Shown piece after piece: positions 23,303 through 35,657 of a stretch of 64,000 bases of DNA (position 1 is the stretch's first letter; each line of letters starts with the position of its first letter). Source of the DNA: Candolleomyces eurysporus. Its lineage: Eukaryota; Basidiomycota; Agaricomycetes; Agaricales; Psathyrellaceae. Made by a program: the position numbers and the translations under genes. The stretch covers positions 6,696 through 70,695 of the forward strand of contig JANBPK010001064.1 in the NCBI GenBank assembly GCA_027579435.1. Reading direction: 5' to 3'. The notes below the pieces were generated by a model. The model was not told the DNA's origin, did no database searches, and worked only from the letters and a program-made list of their open reading frames with translations.

Positions 23303-25983
23303 ATGGACGACGAAACCGCAGAGATTGAACTGGTGAATCTTCCTTTCTTCATTGATTCTGATCCACCTAAACTAATAACCCTGGCATCGTTCGCAGCTCC
23401 AGCAGAACCTGAACAAGACACGGCAGATCTCGAAGCGCATGACGAGTACGTGGCCTGTCCGGCCTCCAATGGTCTCGACATATGGAAGAGCCTGACCGTC
23501 AAAGTATCACGTTGCTGATGTCCAGGCATCCTTGACAGCTTTGAAACTCGCGTTGCCAAACTCGAGAAATCCATCCTTCCGTTGTACACTGCATCCCAGA
23601 TTCTCAATCGAAGACGGAGCAGTGCGTCCCTGTCCCTTTCGTCCTCGTTCCGCTTGTACTCATGGAGTCGACTCTCGTGTAGATATCGACAAGACGCTGG
23701 AAAAGATTGACGATGTTGCCACACGGGAGGAGGATCTGTCTGCCGAGGAGAGTCTGATTCTACGCGGGTGCGTTGTCCTCCTTCGTCCCTCTCCATCCGC
23801 TTGCTTATCCTCTCTCGACAGTCCTCAAGCAGGCCAACTGCACCTCTACAAAGAAGCCGTCGAGAGGCTCAACGCCAACATCGCATTCAAAGCTGGAGAA
23901 AGCGCGGAGATTGCCAAGATCGTACGTCCTCCCCTCCCTTTCCATTCCTCCTCGTTCTGAGTTCAGCGTACCGTCTGCAGGCAGACCTGGTCGAAACCGG
24001 TGCCAAACGCCTTGTCCAGCTATACACCAAGATCGTCGCAGAAGGGTCCTCAGGACCGACCCCTACATCCGACCGTATCAACACCTCTCTCCTCTCGTTG
24101 CCATCGACCTTCCCACCAACGCTCCTCCCGACCCTGACACCCATCGTCAAGTTCCTCAGGGGGATGCCAATTCCCGCTACACACCCCTCCCATCCTGCTG
24201 CCCAGGGCATTGCTAGGACGTTGATGGATGCTCAGCGGGGTTTCGCCGATATGCNGGGGGAATCGGAGTGTCAAGTGCTTGGATGCGCAGGGGAAGCGGT
24301 TGGTCGTCAGGGCTGGGACGAGCGACGTGGATCCCCTACAAACGGGGAGGGAGTTTGGAGAGTGGGTGGAGATTATACTTGCTACGGCCGATGTGAGTCG
24401 CTGCTCTCCTCTTTCCGGCGCCCCCTCTCCCTAACTCGCTGGCTCCCTCGACAGGAAGAATACAAACTCCTCCAATCCCTCGCCCCCCTCCCGCCCTCGT
24501 CCTCGGCCATCTCGTCCTCCTACGCCCTCTTCCTCTCACCCATCCTCCGCCTGTTCAACTCCGTCTTGAGCTCGCTCGTAGCTCTCATGAAGAAGAACCT
24601 ACAGCGATACAGCTTCCTCGCTCTATCAGCGTACGAAGCCCTCCTCTCTCAACAGGGTCAATTCGAACTAGTCCTCAGTTTCACGACCGACATGGGAGCT
24701 GGCGGTTCTTTCAGCTCGTCCAAAGGCGCAGGTGGAGGAGCGATGGTGGGCGATAAAAGCGGCCACGACATTCTCAAAGAGGGGCTAACCACCCTCCGGA
24801 GTTTGTGTCTCAGAAGCTTNCCAGAGTTTTTGGCGGATATCAAGTTGGCTGCCCTTCCGACTGCTGTAGGGAAAGGAGGCGCCAACGTGAACGCGGACGT
24901 TAGCACGAAGGTTTTGGATTTCACAGTCGAGGTACGTGTTGCCTCTCTTCCCTTCGAGTGGCGTTCTTTCGTCTCTGTGATTGGTTAGAGGGAGCAAACA
25001 CTGACGAGGGTATTCTAGACTGTGAAATACATCTCGAAGATCCCCGAAGTCGAAGGCGCAGTATCTGCTGCACTCTTAGCGCTGGGAGATGGGAATTGGA
25101 AGATGGGTGAGGGTATACAGGTTGGCCAAAAGTCCAAGGGCGGTGATGGANGGGGGGGACGAGAGCGAGAATGTCGTTTTGGAGCACTTTATTCGTACGT
25201 CTCTTTGTTTCGTCAGCCTCTTCCTCATTACTGAACGGAATACGCAATGCTACACGCTCTTCTCTCCCTTCACTCGCCCGCGATGCATGCAGACGATGTG
25301 ATCCAAACGACCATAACATCCCTCCAAACCATCTCCCGCCCACCCTCGCGTCGGCCCGCGTTCGGAGCTGTATTCCTCCTGAACAACGTCGCTTACCTCC
25401 GAGCGTTCCTCCCCGCCTCGCTCCTCGCTCCACCCACTGTCGAGTTGGTCCAGTCGAATTTCCGTACCGCCAAAGCCGGCTACTTTGACTCCAATTTCAC
25501 TCCGCTGATGCAAGCCATCTCGGATGCGCCCTTATCCTCCAACTCGAACACTTCCTCTTCGTTAACCTCACTCGGAGGAGGCGGAAAGTCGGGCCAAGTG
25601 AAAGACAAGTTTGCGAGGTTCTACGAATTGTTCGACGAAGTTGTTGAACGACATCGGATGGGGAGGCTATTGGATGAAGAGGGTGTGGAGCGGGAGAGGA
25701 AGGTCGTGGAGGAGGAGGTTGTGGGGATCGTGGTGGAGAGTTTCAGGAGGTTCTGTGTCAAGGCTGGGGGCAAGGGGAAGAGTGAGTTGTTTCGGTTTTC
25801 CTTTCTTTTCGGCGTGGAATTCAGGATACTGACGATCGCTCTATTCTTTTTTCTTCCGTAGATACGCAGAAATGTGAGTTGAGCCCAGCTCTTTTTGATT
25901 ACGAATGCTAATGGTCCTTGTTTTCGATAGATATCAAGAAGACTCCGGACGATATCGAAGCAGAGATTAGGTCTCTGTTTTAG
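23303..25983 (+). CDS. EXO70: Exocyst complex subunit Exo70
   Basis: Subunit of the exocyst, which tethers secretory vesicles at the plasma membrane at sites of polarised growth. Exons can be followed from MDDETAEIEL (23303) through LQQNLNKTRQISKRMTS, FETRVAKLEKSILPLY, and NIDKTLEKIDDVATREEDLSAEESLILRG. They continue through GQLHLYKEAVERLNANIAF, VETGAKRLVQLYTKIVAEGSSGP, the long helical core, and NSNFRTAKAGYFDSNFTPLM. Then come ERHRMGRLLDEE and the conserved end YIKKTPDDIEAEIRSLF, reached through a 12-nt exon (25862-25873). Two Ns (24255 and 25151), each beside a G run, break the frame, and dropping each one restores it, so they are probably assembly errors. A low-complexity Gly/Ser loop near 24700 is typical of basidiomycete orthologues. 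The start is supported by the pseudogene at 16855, which conserves the same ATG. Confidence 0.9.
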
Positions 25984-26421
25984 ACGAGCCAGCTGTTATG
26001 GATGGCGCCTACTGGAAATTGGCGCTGACCATGTTTAGATATGACGTTCACCTTCGAAGAGGTTGTATGAGCTGACTATCCTGAGCGTAATGGAGTATGT
26101 TTATGTTAGTACACGGTAAAAACGGCAGGAGAGCCTTCTCGATGGAGCGGCATGTCCTTCAACTTGAATCCGCTATCTGAGAACTGCATCGTGGAAGCTT
26201 GTCAAAGGCGCTTAGATACATTCCTCAGGTAATTTATGCTGCTGTTGAAGTCATGAGAATCCTTCGATCCGACTATGTGCCCTAGTGGTTTGGAGTTTAG
26301 AAGCATACCGCATGCTGAGATCTGCAGAGAAAGGGATGCAAGGATTGTCCGTAGAAGAGGTATAATAGGGCTTCATAGAGCGACAGGAACATAAGTTATA
26401 CTGGGCGCCTTGGGAACCTTC
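25984..26421. other. Convergent intergenic region
   Basis: 3' flanks of EXO70 and the 7TM gene. No gene is seen. Confidence 0.5.
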
Positions 26422-27720
26422 CTACACCGCCGATGTAGTTTTTCTCTCCTTCTCAGACTCCTTCTCCGACCTATCCTTTACCGCCCTATCGTTTTCGAAA
26501 GTCGTCGTATCTCCCGACTCGCCTCCGCTCCTCGCAAAGTCCAGTGCAGTCGACATAGCCTGCACTGCCGAGCCACCGTCCTCATGGGGGTACTCGTCAC
26601 GGCGGTTCCTAGCTCGTAAATCCTTTGCTAGTGCACGGCCTGAGGTTACACGGAAGATGATCATTTGCGGCGATATCGACTGTTGGAATTGAGTGAGGTG
26701 GGTTTCAAAACCGATCGTGATATATAGATAAAGATGGTACTCACAAGGAAAAAGAAATACAATATCCTGAAAATGCCTTGATGAGGCCTCGTAGCACCAG
26801 CCCCGCGACTCTGGTTCATGAAGCACGCCAAGATGATGCCCGTGATACTCAGCGGCAGCGCAGCTTCCACTAGAATAGCCACAACGCTGATGTATACTTT
26901 TGATGAGAAAGATGGGAGCAGTTGAGAGTTCCGACGGGCAGCCAAGAGCAAGCGGAAGGAGATCATGGCTGTGATGAGGACGTTAAGAGCGGCATTGAGA
27001 GATATCCAGGCTACGCTAAAGTCGATTCGCCATCCAGGGAACGCCGGCTGCCACAGCATTTGTAAAAGTCCCATCACTGTCATATGAAAAGATTTGTTTG
27101 AGAGAGAATAGGACAAAGGACTGCTGCGTACGACGTACCGACTGAGGCTGTATACACCAAACCAGGGAGGATTACTATCCATTTTCGATCGTTCCAGAAA
27201 AAGTAGCACCGGTATAGCTGTGAACGCCGTCGCTTTACCCGTCCCTTCGGATCTTTATCAGGCTAGCGAAGCACTTACCAGTAACCCGTCTCCAACGAAT
27301 GCGATAAACGTCGAAGCGATCCTCGCCACAGCATACTCAGGCGTCCCCCTCCCACCGTATGTATCCATCGCCGCCCTCGTCCTCTCAGGACTGCCCGGAA
27401 CAGCATTGTACAAATTTTGATAATTTGTATAATTGTTCGAAGCTGTTGTCATGATGTTCAGAACGAGAATCGTGAACGAAACGACGATATAGAGAACTCG
27501 GCCCCGTCTGAGGGAGGGAGGAGTTTCGAGGAAGAGGGTAAGGCCGTATAGGCACATGAAAAGCTGTAAACCTGCATGCAATGCGTCCACTGTTCAGTTG
27601 TTGACTTGCAGCTCCGAGTATAGCTTGGCTACCTATGCTAATGAGCTGAACATTTGCTTCGGAGTACTGAATCGACAGCCGCGCGCTCAGGTTCTGCTCG
27701 GTCCTTGCAGCACTGCTCAT
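26422..27720 (-). CDS. Basidiomycete seven-transmembrane protein of unknown function
   Basis: Multi-pass membrane protein with an N-out-like layout and a charged cytosolic tail. Exons join in frame: 27720 on (MSSAARTEQNLSAR to LISI), then DALHAGLQLFMCLYGLTLFLET and GRVLYIVVSFTILVLNI. Next are VARIASTFIAFVGDGLL, LYRCYFFWNDRKWIVILPGLVYTASV, LNAALNVLITAMISFRLLLAA, VYISVVAILVEAALPLSITGIILACF and a last helix ILYFFFL. The final exon begins ISPQMIIFRVTSGRA and ends in a Ser/Glu/Lys-rich tail at 26422. The YRCYxxW and SPQMIIFRV signatures define a family that is widespread and often multicopy in Agaricomycetes. No ligand or G-protein coupling is established for it. It has the same orientation as the three DUF6534 genes that follow upstream. 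Confidence 0.72.
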
Positions 27721-28302
27721 GGTTTTCGACGAACACTCTTCCGGAGCTACGGCGGCAGGATGGGTAGGGGCGACTTGACAATAGAATGGCGTGTGAGGGA
27801 AGCGAAAACCATTGGTTCTTAAGCGTATCTCTTATAACATGGCTGTCGGCACTACTAAGCACAAGATCTTCAGGCATGCATCAGGCCGCACTGGCCCAAT
27901 GATTGATGGTCTCTGTGAAAGCCCCTTCAGACTAAGGAACATGTCGAGGGAAGCGTTAGCATGAGAATCGGAATTCATCCGCTCCACCCCTTACCTCCTT
28001 CTAATTGGCAGCGTCTCTGATAACCATCGCGGTTCTAAAATTCTTCGGCTGGTGATAGGTTCGAAGAAGGTCTAGCAAATCGCTCACTACATATCTACAT
28101 AGAAGTATAGAAATGGGACCTTGAGGGACGGCATACACATGATACAGGGAGAAGCGAGCCTGAGTAGCCACCAGTGATTCGGTCATTGTCGACCGAAAGG
28201 CGAAAGCGCAGCCGGGGTCCGTGCGCAATCAGACTTCGTCCACAGTGCCACTAGGAACACATCAGCATACCCAAAGGGATAATATTGCCTTTTATACCCC
28301 TC
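27721..28302. other. Intergenic, no supported gene
   Basis: Promoter side of the 7TM gene and 3' flank of the first DUF6534 gene. Only short frames. Confidence 0.45.
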
Positions 28303-29894
28303 TTAAGCGTTCGGAGGACCTTTGCAGGAATCGATTGACGCCGAAACGTTTAGGTCATCGACGCCAGCTTCTTGATCTTTCCGGAACGGGTTGAGCTTGG
28401 TCCAGCGCTTCGGGTAGCCACCGGTAGTAGCTTTGTCCGCGATATTATTCATCGAGTGAACATGGGTCTGTTGATATCGGCCTATCCGACTATTCAGACT
28501 TGCCATGAAGACATTCGAATATCTGCGGCGCGATGTCAGCGTTGAGAGGAGAAAAACAGGAGACGATATTGGTTACAACGTACAGTCTTCCAACGGCTTG
28601 CTGGCTGGACAGTCGAACGTCATCTCTCATTATTCAATATCCATCGGCAAGAATGACTTACAACGCCTGGTTAAGGAAATTCTTCGGGTACGAGAGATAG
28701 AACGCGAGACTTAGCGCAACAAACAGAGTCGTCACTGCTCCGTTCTCAAGGGTGTTGATGATCAAGCCATTGAGGAGTCTCTGCGTTGAACGAATGGAGG
28801 TCTCCGTCTTGTAGCTCCATAACTGTTCGGACGGGTACCTCAGATGACAATACTATAAGCAGAAACAGACCGACGTACTATCCAAATCATAGACGCGGTA
28901 ATGAGGGCGTCACAAGCGAGGCTCCCACTCCGTTGGACGATGACAGTCTTCCTCAAGAGCACTGTTCGAAGACTGTCTCTGTTTATTTGAGCAAACTGCA
29001 CGGAGGTTCCTAAACCTATCAAGTGCAAAGGTTGTACAGCGAACGCACCTGGACGGCAATTGCAATACTAGCCGAGAATTGCAAAAAAGCGAGCTGTTAG
29101 CAAACGTGAGCGAAGGGGCTTAAAGCACATTGAAAATTCCCTGCTTACAGCTGCGATGACGCATGAAAGAACGATCCAGACCCATTCTTTGCCTAACCTC
29201 CAAATCTTCCTGGAAAATCCGAGCAACATGTTCATCACGCTGGGATGAGCACGACTCGGAAGAAGCTCACCATGCAAAGAAACACTGTACGAGCAACGCG
29301 ACTAAAGAACTCAAGTGTCAGGGCTCCGAACCATGAGCTCGACGGAATGAAGACTTTACCAGATCCGTAGCAGACTGGGGCGCCAGTGCTCCAATGCGAG
29401 AGGGCGAGGACGAGAGCGGGGTTGAAGTCCGCCTGACAGAGTACCCGCCACGCAGTTTGAGACATAATAATGACCCCCCCAATCTCAGCGATCGTCACCA
29501 GTACAACTTGAGGGGTGAATGTCAACAAGCAGCGAGAAGGCAGACAAATTAGGACCTACTTAGGACATGAACAATCCTCTTCTCGTGTTCCATCGGGTTC
29601 AAGAGGTAGTGGGCTGAGGAGCCGTACACCGTCGTCAGCTATCGAGAATCTCGCGTGGCGATGCCTGATGAAGAGCTCACAAAGCTGGACGAAGTAAGCA
29701 CCCGAGCAGAAGTATGCGAACAGCGACCCAATAAGCTGGTGACGAAGGTTTAAACGTTTTGTAACCAGGCTGCGATAGGTTTAAACATACGATAGGTCCA
29801 ACGCTTGAGGATACGAAGCGGTGAGAGTCTTTATGCGAATGATTGACGGCGAGACTCACAATAACAAATGATCTTCCGGGAGTGCGGCATTCAT
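28303..29894 (-). CDS. DUF6534-type seven-transmembrane protein, paralogue A
   Basis: First (from the left) of three tandem paralogues on the minus strand. The start MNAALPEDHLLF at 29894 splices to VGPIV, as in paralogues B and C. Traceable exons include VLVTIAEIGGVIIMSQTAWRVLCQADFNPALV, a segment with QRSGSLACDALITASMIWI, and the diagnostic DUF6534 core YKTETSIRSTQRLLNGLIINTLENGAVTT with LFVALSLAFYLSYPKNFLNQAL. The last exon starts LMASLNSRIGRYQQ and ends at 28303 with a basic, Pro-rich tail. Known: DUF6534 proteins are basidiomycete-expanded membrane proteins of unknown role. Some splice sites near 29050-29700 were not fixed, and the frame looks intact elsewhere. Confidence 0.68.
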
Positions 29895-30881
29895 TTCAGA
29901 GGACAGAGGCGCCCTATTCCGGGGTGGGCAAACTTGAGATGGGTCGGCCTTCCGAGATACTGAAGGCAGTTTTTCCGTCGAAAGGAGAGTAGGGATTTAG
30001 ACTGGGACGGAATATAGCAAGAGGATGTCGATGAATGTCGGGGATCATGAGCATTCAGAGTTAAAAGGAGGGCCCCGACCTCCAGAACGAGAACGAGACC
30101 GTGCGCTCTCCACTGCTTAATTGAGTCGAATGACCGACGGATATGAGTAATCCCCCCTGAGACATGGTACTGTGCCTAGGCAGGTCTACAACCGTTCAAT
30201 CGACTTGGTCACAACAGTAATAACACTGATCATGGGATACATCGATCATGAGAAAACAATGAATTGAATGAGGACGAATTGGGTTGTGTGGGTCAGTGTA
30301 CCCGATTAGTCGCTGCTGGACGAGGACGCCAAGGATGTGATCCGTACAAAGGTCGCCCGTAAAGGAAAACAGTCATTCCCCTTAAATAGGAGATCGACGT
30401 AGGATCATCCAAGAATAGATATGCGTCTCCAGGTTACATTCGTTCCTCGAATAACAATACATGCATGATGTTGATAACTGCGGCCTGAACGCCCGAGTTC
30501 AGTCCACGGGAATGACACCAGAATACCTAGGCAACGGTCTACCATGTGATACAACTGAGTCTACATGAAGCATGAGATGAGATGAAGAAACTCGCTAAAC
30601 CAAACGAGATAAGTGGCATAGTAGGTATGCAAAAGCCTGATCATATAAATGTGACTATACATATCCTAGTACATGTGAACGATAGTAGGCTGAGTAATGT
30701 ATGAATTGAAGCTGGCGCTCCCAAGGCCAACTAGTGTCCGCCAATCCTAGACTCCGCGGGGAAGACTAATGAGGATCCTTCTGAATTCGGGATACGTNGG
30801 GGAGTATGGGGCGATGATGGGATCTACATCACCCTCTATACAGAGAAAAGCTGAGAAGAAATCGCAATATACGAAATAGGC
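29895..30881. other. Intergenic between DUF6534 paralogues A and B
   Basis: No gene is seen. The upstream DNA of paralogue A shows patches similar to that of paralogue B (the phrase AATCCCCCCTGAGACATG near 30150 and AATCCCCCTGAGACATG near 32745), consistent with tandem duplication including promoter DNA. One N lies at 30799. Confidence 0.5.
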
Positions 30882-32515
30882 TTAAACCTTTGGGGGACTC
30901 GGAGAACCTTCGACCACTGGCGGTTTGAGTTCATCTCCCACCCCGGCCTCCTCGACTTTACGCGACGGTTTGAACCAGTTCAAGCGCTTCTTACAGCCGT
31001 TTGGGTGACCATTGGCATCTCTAGGTTCACTTCTGATCACGGACATGTGGGCTCGCTGTTGTTGTCTGCGAACTCGTCCATTGAGACTTGCCATCAAGAC
31101 GTTCGCGTATCTGAAATGGGGAAACGGAGTCAGAAATGAGTATCTGAACCAAGCGAAGCGATAATTTAGCAGCGAGTTGAACGTACAGTCTTCCGACAGC
31201 TTGCTGGCTAGATATGCAATCGTCATCCCTCCAATTACCCATAATAGATCGACAAGACGACTTACAATGCCTGGTTGAGATAATCCTTCGGGTGCCAGAG
31301 GTAAAACGCGAGATTGAGCGCAACGAATAACGTCGTTATCAAGCCGTTCTCAAGCGTGTTGATAATGAGACCATTGAGAAGCTTCTGCGTTGACCGGAGG
31401 TCACTCTCCATCTTATAGGACCATAACTTTCAAAATGATATACGTTAGACGAGGATAAGAGTAAATGATGGGAAAGGACGAACTATTCCGACCATAGACG
31501 CGGTGATGAGGGCGTCACAGGCGAGGCTTCCGGCACGCTGGACAATGACAGTCGTCTCCAGAAGTCCCCATTTCGAACTATCCCTCTGGATCTGAGCGAA
31601 CTACACAAACGAGGTTGAGGAACCATAGAGATCGCCCCTGAGTACAGAGAAACGAACCTGAATAGTGAGAGCGATACAAGCCGAGAACTGCATAAGACTA
31701 AGCTGTTGAGAAGTTGCGGTCAGAGCATTAAAGAGGTTGAGATTTTGGAGCTCACCGCTGTAATGAACGCCGGAAGGATGATTCTAAGCCACCTTTTGGC
31801 CAACGACCAAATTTTCCTGCGAAAGTTCCTCACAGTAAGCCCCGGTATGGTATGAGACCCAGTCGAGAGAAGCTCACCATGCGAAGAAACACTGTACAAG
31901 CAGCGCCACTATAAATAATCGGATATATGAGATGTCTGGGGACGAAAGAAGGGAATCGAGAGAACTCACCGAACCCATAGAAAACTGGTGAGCTAGTGCT
32001 CCAGTTTGAAAGAACGAAGACGAGAGATGGGTCGAAGTCTGCCTGACACAGTACCCGCCACGCGTTCTCAGACATGATAATGGTGCTCCCAATCTCAGCC
32101 AGCGCCACCAACGCCACTTGAGGTGATGAATGTGTCAATCAGTGCATCACTACGAGGTCCGAGACCGGACGTACCGAGCACATGGATTACCCTCCTCTCA
32201 TTAGCCACTGGGTTCAAAAGGTATTGCGCTGGAAGGAGTAGATTGTGATTAGATGGTTATAATTCAACCTTAAAGAAAGAATTACATAGCTGGACGAAGT
32301 ATGCACCGAGACAGAAGTACGAGAACAGCGCCCCAACGAGCTGGGGAAGTTTGAACGAATAGGAGAACTTTGTAAGCGACGGTCAGACTAGACACGTTTG
32401 GACATACGATGGGTCCAACGCTGTGTGCAGAGTGGGGCAGTCAACTCCTGAGCCATTAGCACAACTAGATATCCACTCACAAGAGCAAATGATTCTCCGG
32501 TACTCCTGTACTCAT
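30882..32515 (-). CDS. DUF6534-type seven-transmembrane protein, paralogue B
   Basis: Tandem paralogue of A. It starts MSTGVPENHLLF at 32515, and an intron (donor GTGAGTGG) separates this from VGPIV. Following segments are LVGALFSYFCLGAYFVQL, then VALVALAEIGSTIIMSENAWRVLCQADFDPSLVFVLSNW, and LETTVIVQRAGSLACDALITASM. The DUF6534 core (SDLRSTQKLLNGLIINTLENG, then TLFVALNLAFYLWHPKDYLNQAL) follows, and the last exon LMASLNGRVRRQQQ runs to the stop at 30882. The C-terminal tail is longer than in A and rich in Lys/Pro. Each intron position seen in A recurs here, which supports recent duplication. No inactivating change was noticed. Confidence 0.7.
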
Positions 32516-33117
32516 GACCGAGAGTAAAAGCTGAGAAAGTGTCGTATACCGGGGACGGACAGGCGAGAGCGATTTTCCAAGGGAATGATAGAGCGTAAAC
32601 TTGGAAAATCCTAGGGGTGGACTTGGACAGAATGTATCAAGAACAGGAGGGTACGAATCCGAGTCAAGGTCGCGAGCATCTCGAGTTAAAAGGAGAGTCC
32701 CGACGATGGAGACGCGTGCGCTCTCCAACATCGACGGATGTGAATAATCCCCCTGAGACATGAGAGCGTGCCTGGGCGAGTCTGCGCCCGTTCAATGGCC
32801 TTGGCTGCAGACACCTTGAAATTAAATGAATTGGACGATGTATAGGATCATGGAGCAAGCCACGAGATTGGCCGCGGTGGACGAGAACGCCAAGATATAG
32901 TCCGCGCATAGTCGTCTTTCATTTTCTAGTCATCTTTCATTATCATCCTTGACTAGATTGAGTGTACACTACTACATTTGTCGGATAATAAAACACAGTG
33001 CTGGAGAAGTACCATGGTGGACCAAAGCGACCATATTGTCCAGGGGCGCGATCCAAAAACACTAACGGCAACGTCAGGGGATCAAAAATACGCTGAAAGC
33101 GAATTCGGCGAAGATAA
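32516..33117. other. Intergenic between DUF6534 paralogues B and C
   Basis: Promoter side of B; no gene is seen. The small plus-strand frame at 32978-33220 overlaps the C-terminal exon of paralogue C in antisense and is rejected. Confidence 0.45.
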
Positions 33118-34880
33118 TCAGCAGTATTCAGCGCCGATATGGGAAGGTCCCGCCTCCGATATTACGCTCCTCGACCCCACTCGAGCCGGAGGCACTTCAG
33201 AAATCTCAAATTCTCGATAGGGATCCTTCGTGCCCTCGCCCTCCTCAACGCTCCCCCGCCTTCCGACATTCTTCTGACCCGTTTCAAGGCTGACGTTTGT
33301 TTGGCTCGAGTCTCTTCTAATGCTATTGATACTATATTCCGCGATGCTCGAACCTTGATTCCGGTGAGAAGGGATGAATCTGGTGGGTCGGGATGAAAGA
33401 GGGGGATTGCTTCTCGATGGGCGGACTCCGGGACTTGGTGTTCGTACCCTAGCGGTAGTGACGGTAATAGATTGCCGTCGTCTCCGGACTTGACCGTTCA
33501 AATTCGCGAATAGGACGTTGGAGTATCTGTAAACGGGTTGAGCGATCATTGGAGACGGCGCCAGTGGTATTACAGCACTCACATTCCTCCAATAACGTTT
33601 TGACTACCAGACGTTGTGAATCAGATATGTAAAAAGGCTCAAGGAGTGTACGCACAAAGCCAGATGAGTGTAGTCTCTTGGTTCTGCCACAACGAACGCC
33701 AAATTCAGTGCTACGCAGACCGTTGTGAGTGCGCTGTTCTCGATAACGTTGATTAGGAGGCCGCTTAGAAGCCTCTGCGAGAGGCGAAGGGCGGGATTGG
33801 GCTGAGAATGCAAGAGCTATGAGGAACGCTCAATATATAAAGGAAGGGGGAGTTAGGACTGCCGAACTCACGATCCCAACCATACAGCACATAATGAGGC
33901 CGTCGCATGCGAGGGTTCCACCCAATTGAATGATGACTGCCGGTTTCGTGGCCGTGATCTCGAAGCNTTTTTTGAGCTGTCTGAACATACTAAGTGGGGA
34001 ATTGAGTCGTGTCGCGAAGGGAGTAAAGGGTAGAGGACCACACACCAGAACTGTAGTACCGATACTAGCTGCGAATTGAAGAAGGCTAAGCTGAACGAAA
34101 GAAGGTCCTATGATGAGCGGTGCGTCTATTGCTATTGAGAGAGACACCGCTTACCATCACGATGACCCATGGAAGCGTCATGCTGGCCCACATCCATTTC
34201 GCTTGGGTCTGGATTTTCCTGAGTAAATATCAGGGAGATAATATCAAGGTAGGGAATAACGAATTCCTGAAGCGATCGTCCTCACCGAGCAAAGAACAAT
34301 TGGACCAACAAAGCAACTAAATGCCTGTCAGGTTGATATTATGCCAGTGACAGTCGACTTACCGAAACCGTTCAGGATTGGGGTAGCTGCTGCGGATTTC
34401 GGTGGGATGAAGATTGAGCTCGGGTCCATAGGTCCTCTACACAGGACTTGCCACGCATTCTCCGAAATTAAGATGATGAGGATGAGTTCAGTCAACGTGA
34501 TTAAAGCGACTGAGGGAAATGTTGAACTGAATCGTCGGTCAGGACGAATAACGAGACGTACCAAGGAAATTCATAAGCCTCCTCTCTTGGACCATGGGAT
34601 CTAGTAGATAGTGGGCTACCCACAATACATAAATCTTTGGCTTTCTCGCAGATCGACGAAACAAAACGCACCAAGCTGGACGAGGTAGGCGCCATATAGC
34701 AGATATGCCAAGAGCCCGCCGACAAGCTGAAAACAACGCCAGTCAACGACATGTCGTTCATGTTGAGCTGATACTCACAATGGGCCCGAGACTTCGGATT
34801 TGAGGAATAGGTTAGTTGATGACTGAGGGAACTTGAAAGAGCCCTCACAGTGGGACTGGATCATCTTCAATCCCGCTCAT
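33118..34880 (-). CDS. DUF6534-type seven-transmembrane protein, paralogue C
   Basis: Most diverged of the three paralogues. The start MSGIEDDPVPL at 34880 joins to LGPIV through an intron with a good branch-like CTAAC. Then come LVGGLLAYLLYGAYLVQL, SVALITLTELILIILISENAWQVLCRGPMDPSSIF, the FAASIGTTVLV segment, and ITATKPAVIIQLGGTLACDGLIMCCMVGI. The core RLSQRLLSGLLINVIENSALTTVCVALNLAF follows. The last exon (VLFANLNGQVRRRRQS) carries a long hydrophilic tail with many Ser/Arg and possible phosphorylation sites, ending at 33118. An N at 33967 beside a T run falls in the loop before the TKPAVI segment and may hide one base. The gene seems intact apart from that. Confidence 0.68.
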
Positions 34881-35590
34881 TCTCCCGTCGCCTCCTCACG
34901 TCCCTGCACCAAGTCACGCTGCCTGACGTTGAAGCGCACGCCTTTATGACTGGTGATGAGTTCAAGGTTGAGAAGCAAGGTAAGGGGAGACAGTGAGGAC
35001 GTGTAGGATCTGGACGTCACCATTCCCCGTCAGCAAAGACATTGTGAGGTTGGTGAGACAATGACGACAGCAAATCGCAAGACTCTCGTGGCACTGTATG
35101 GTGTTGCTTTGATCTTGATCTGCAGTGGGCTCGATCGCTCGGACCACGCGACAAATTCAACGGTATGGATGAGGATCGAACTCTCGCTCTGGTACCCTTG
35201 CAGCGTGTGAAATTCCACATGGCAGCCATTGAATATTTCTTTCGTTGCTCAACTGCCACCGCGTTCTGGCCATCGCTTGTAGGTTCGACCAGCACACCCG
35301 CATCCGCGCGCTAGGCATGGATAAATCATGCCCAACCACGTGGCGCCCTATGCCTCGATTACTCGTCATTCATGCTTTAGGTTGGCAGTGCTCCTGTGGA
35401 CACGGCTCCTCAACGGAAGCTCAGCCGATGAGGAATCTTGATGATATATTGCGGAACTCTCGGGTGGGCGCCGAGATATCGTTTTCCGGACGCTAAACCG
35501 ACACTCAAAGCGTCAACGTTCGCAATTATATCCTACAGAAAAGGGATCATGATTCAAGGTGAATCGTAAATTGCGTGCTTGAGCAAGGCG
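34881..35590. other. Divergent intergenic region
   Basis: Between paralogue C and the dioxygenase gene. The right part (about 35250-35540) also occurs at 62500-62790 in front of the dioxygenase pseudogene, with shared landmarks GCTTTAGGTTGGC and AACTCTCGGGTGGGC. Confidence 0.6.
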
Positions 35591-35599
35591 TTTATAATA
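35591..35599 (+). promoter_or_regulatory. TATA-like element of the dioxygenase gene
   Basis: TTTATAATA lies about 65 bp before the ATG at 35658. Confidence 0.45.
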
Positions 35600-35657
35600 G
35601 GGGACGCTTTACCATCTCTCAGCTTGATATCACACAGTCCTCCTTCGTCTCTCTCAG

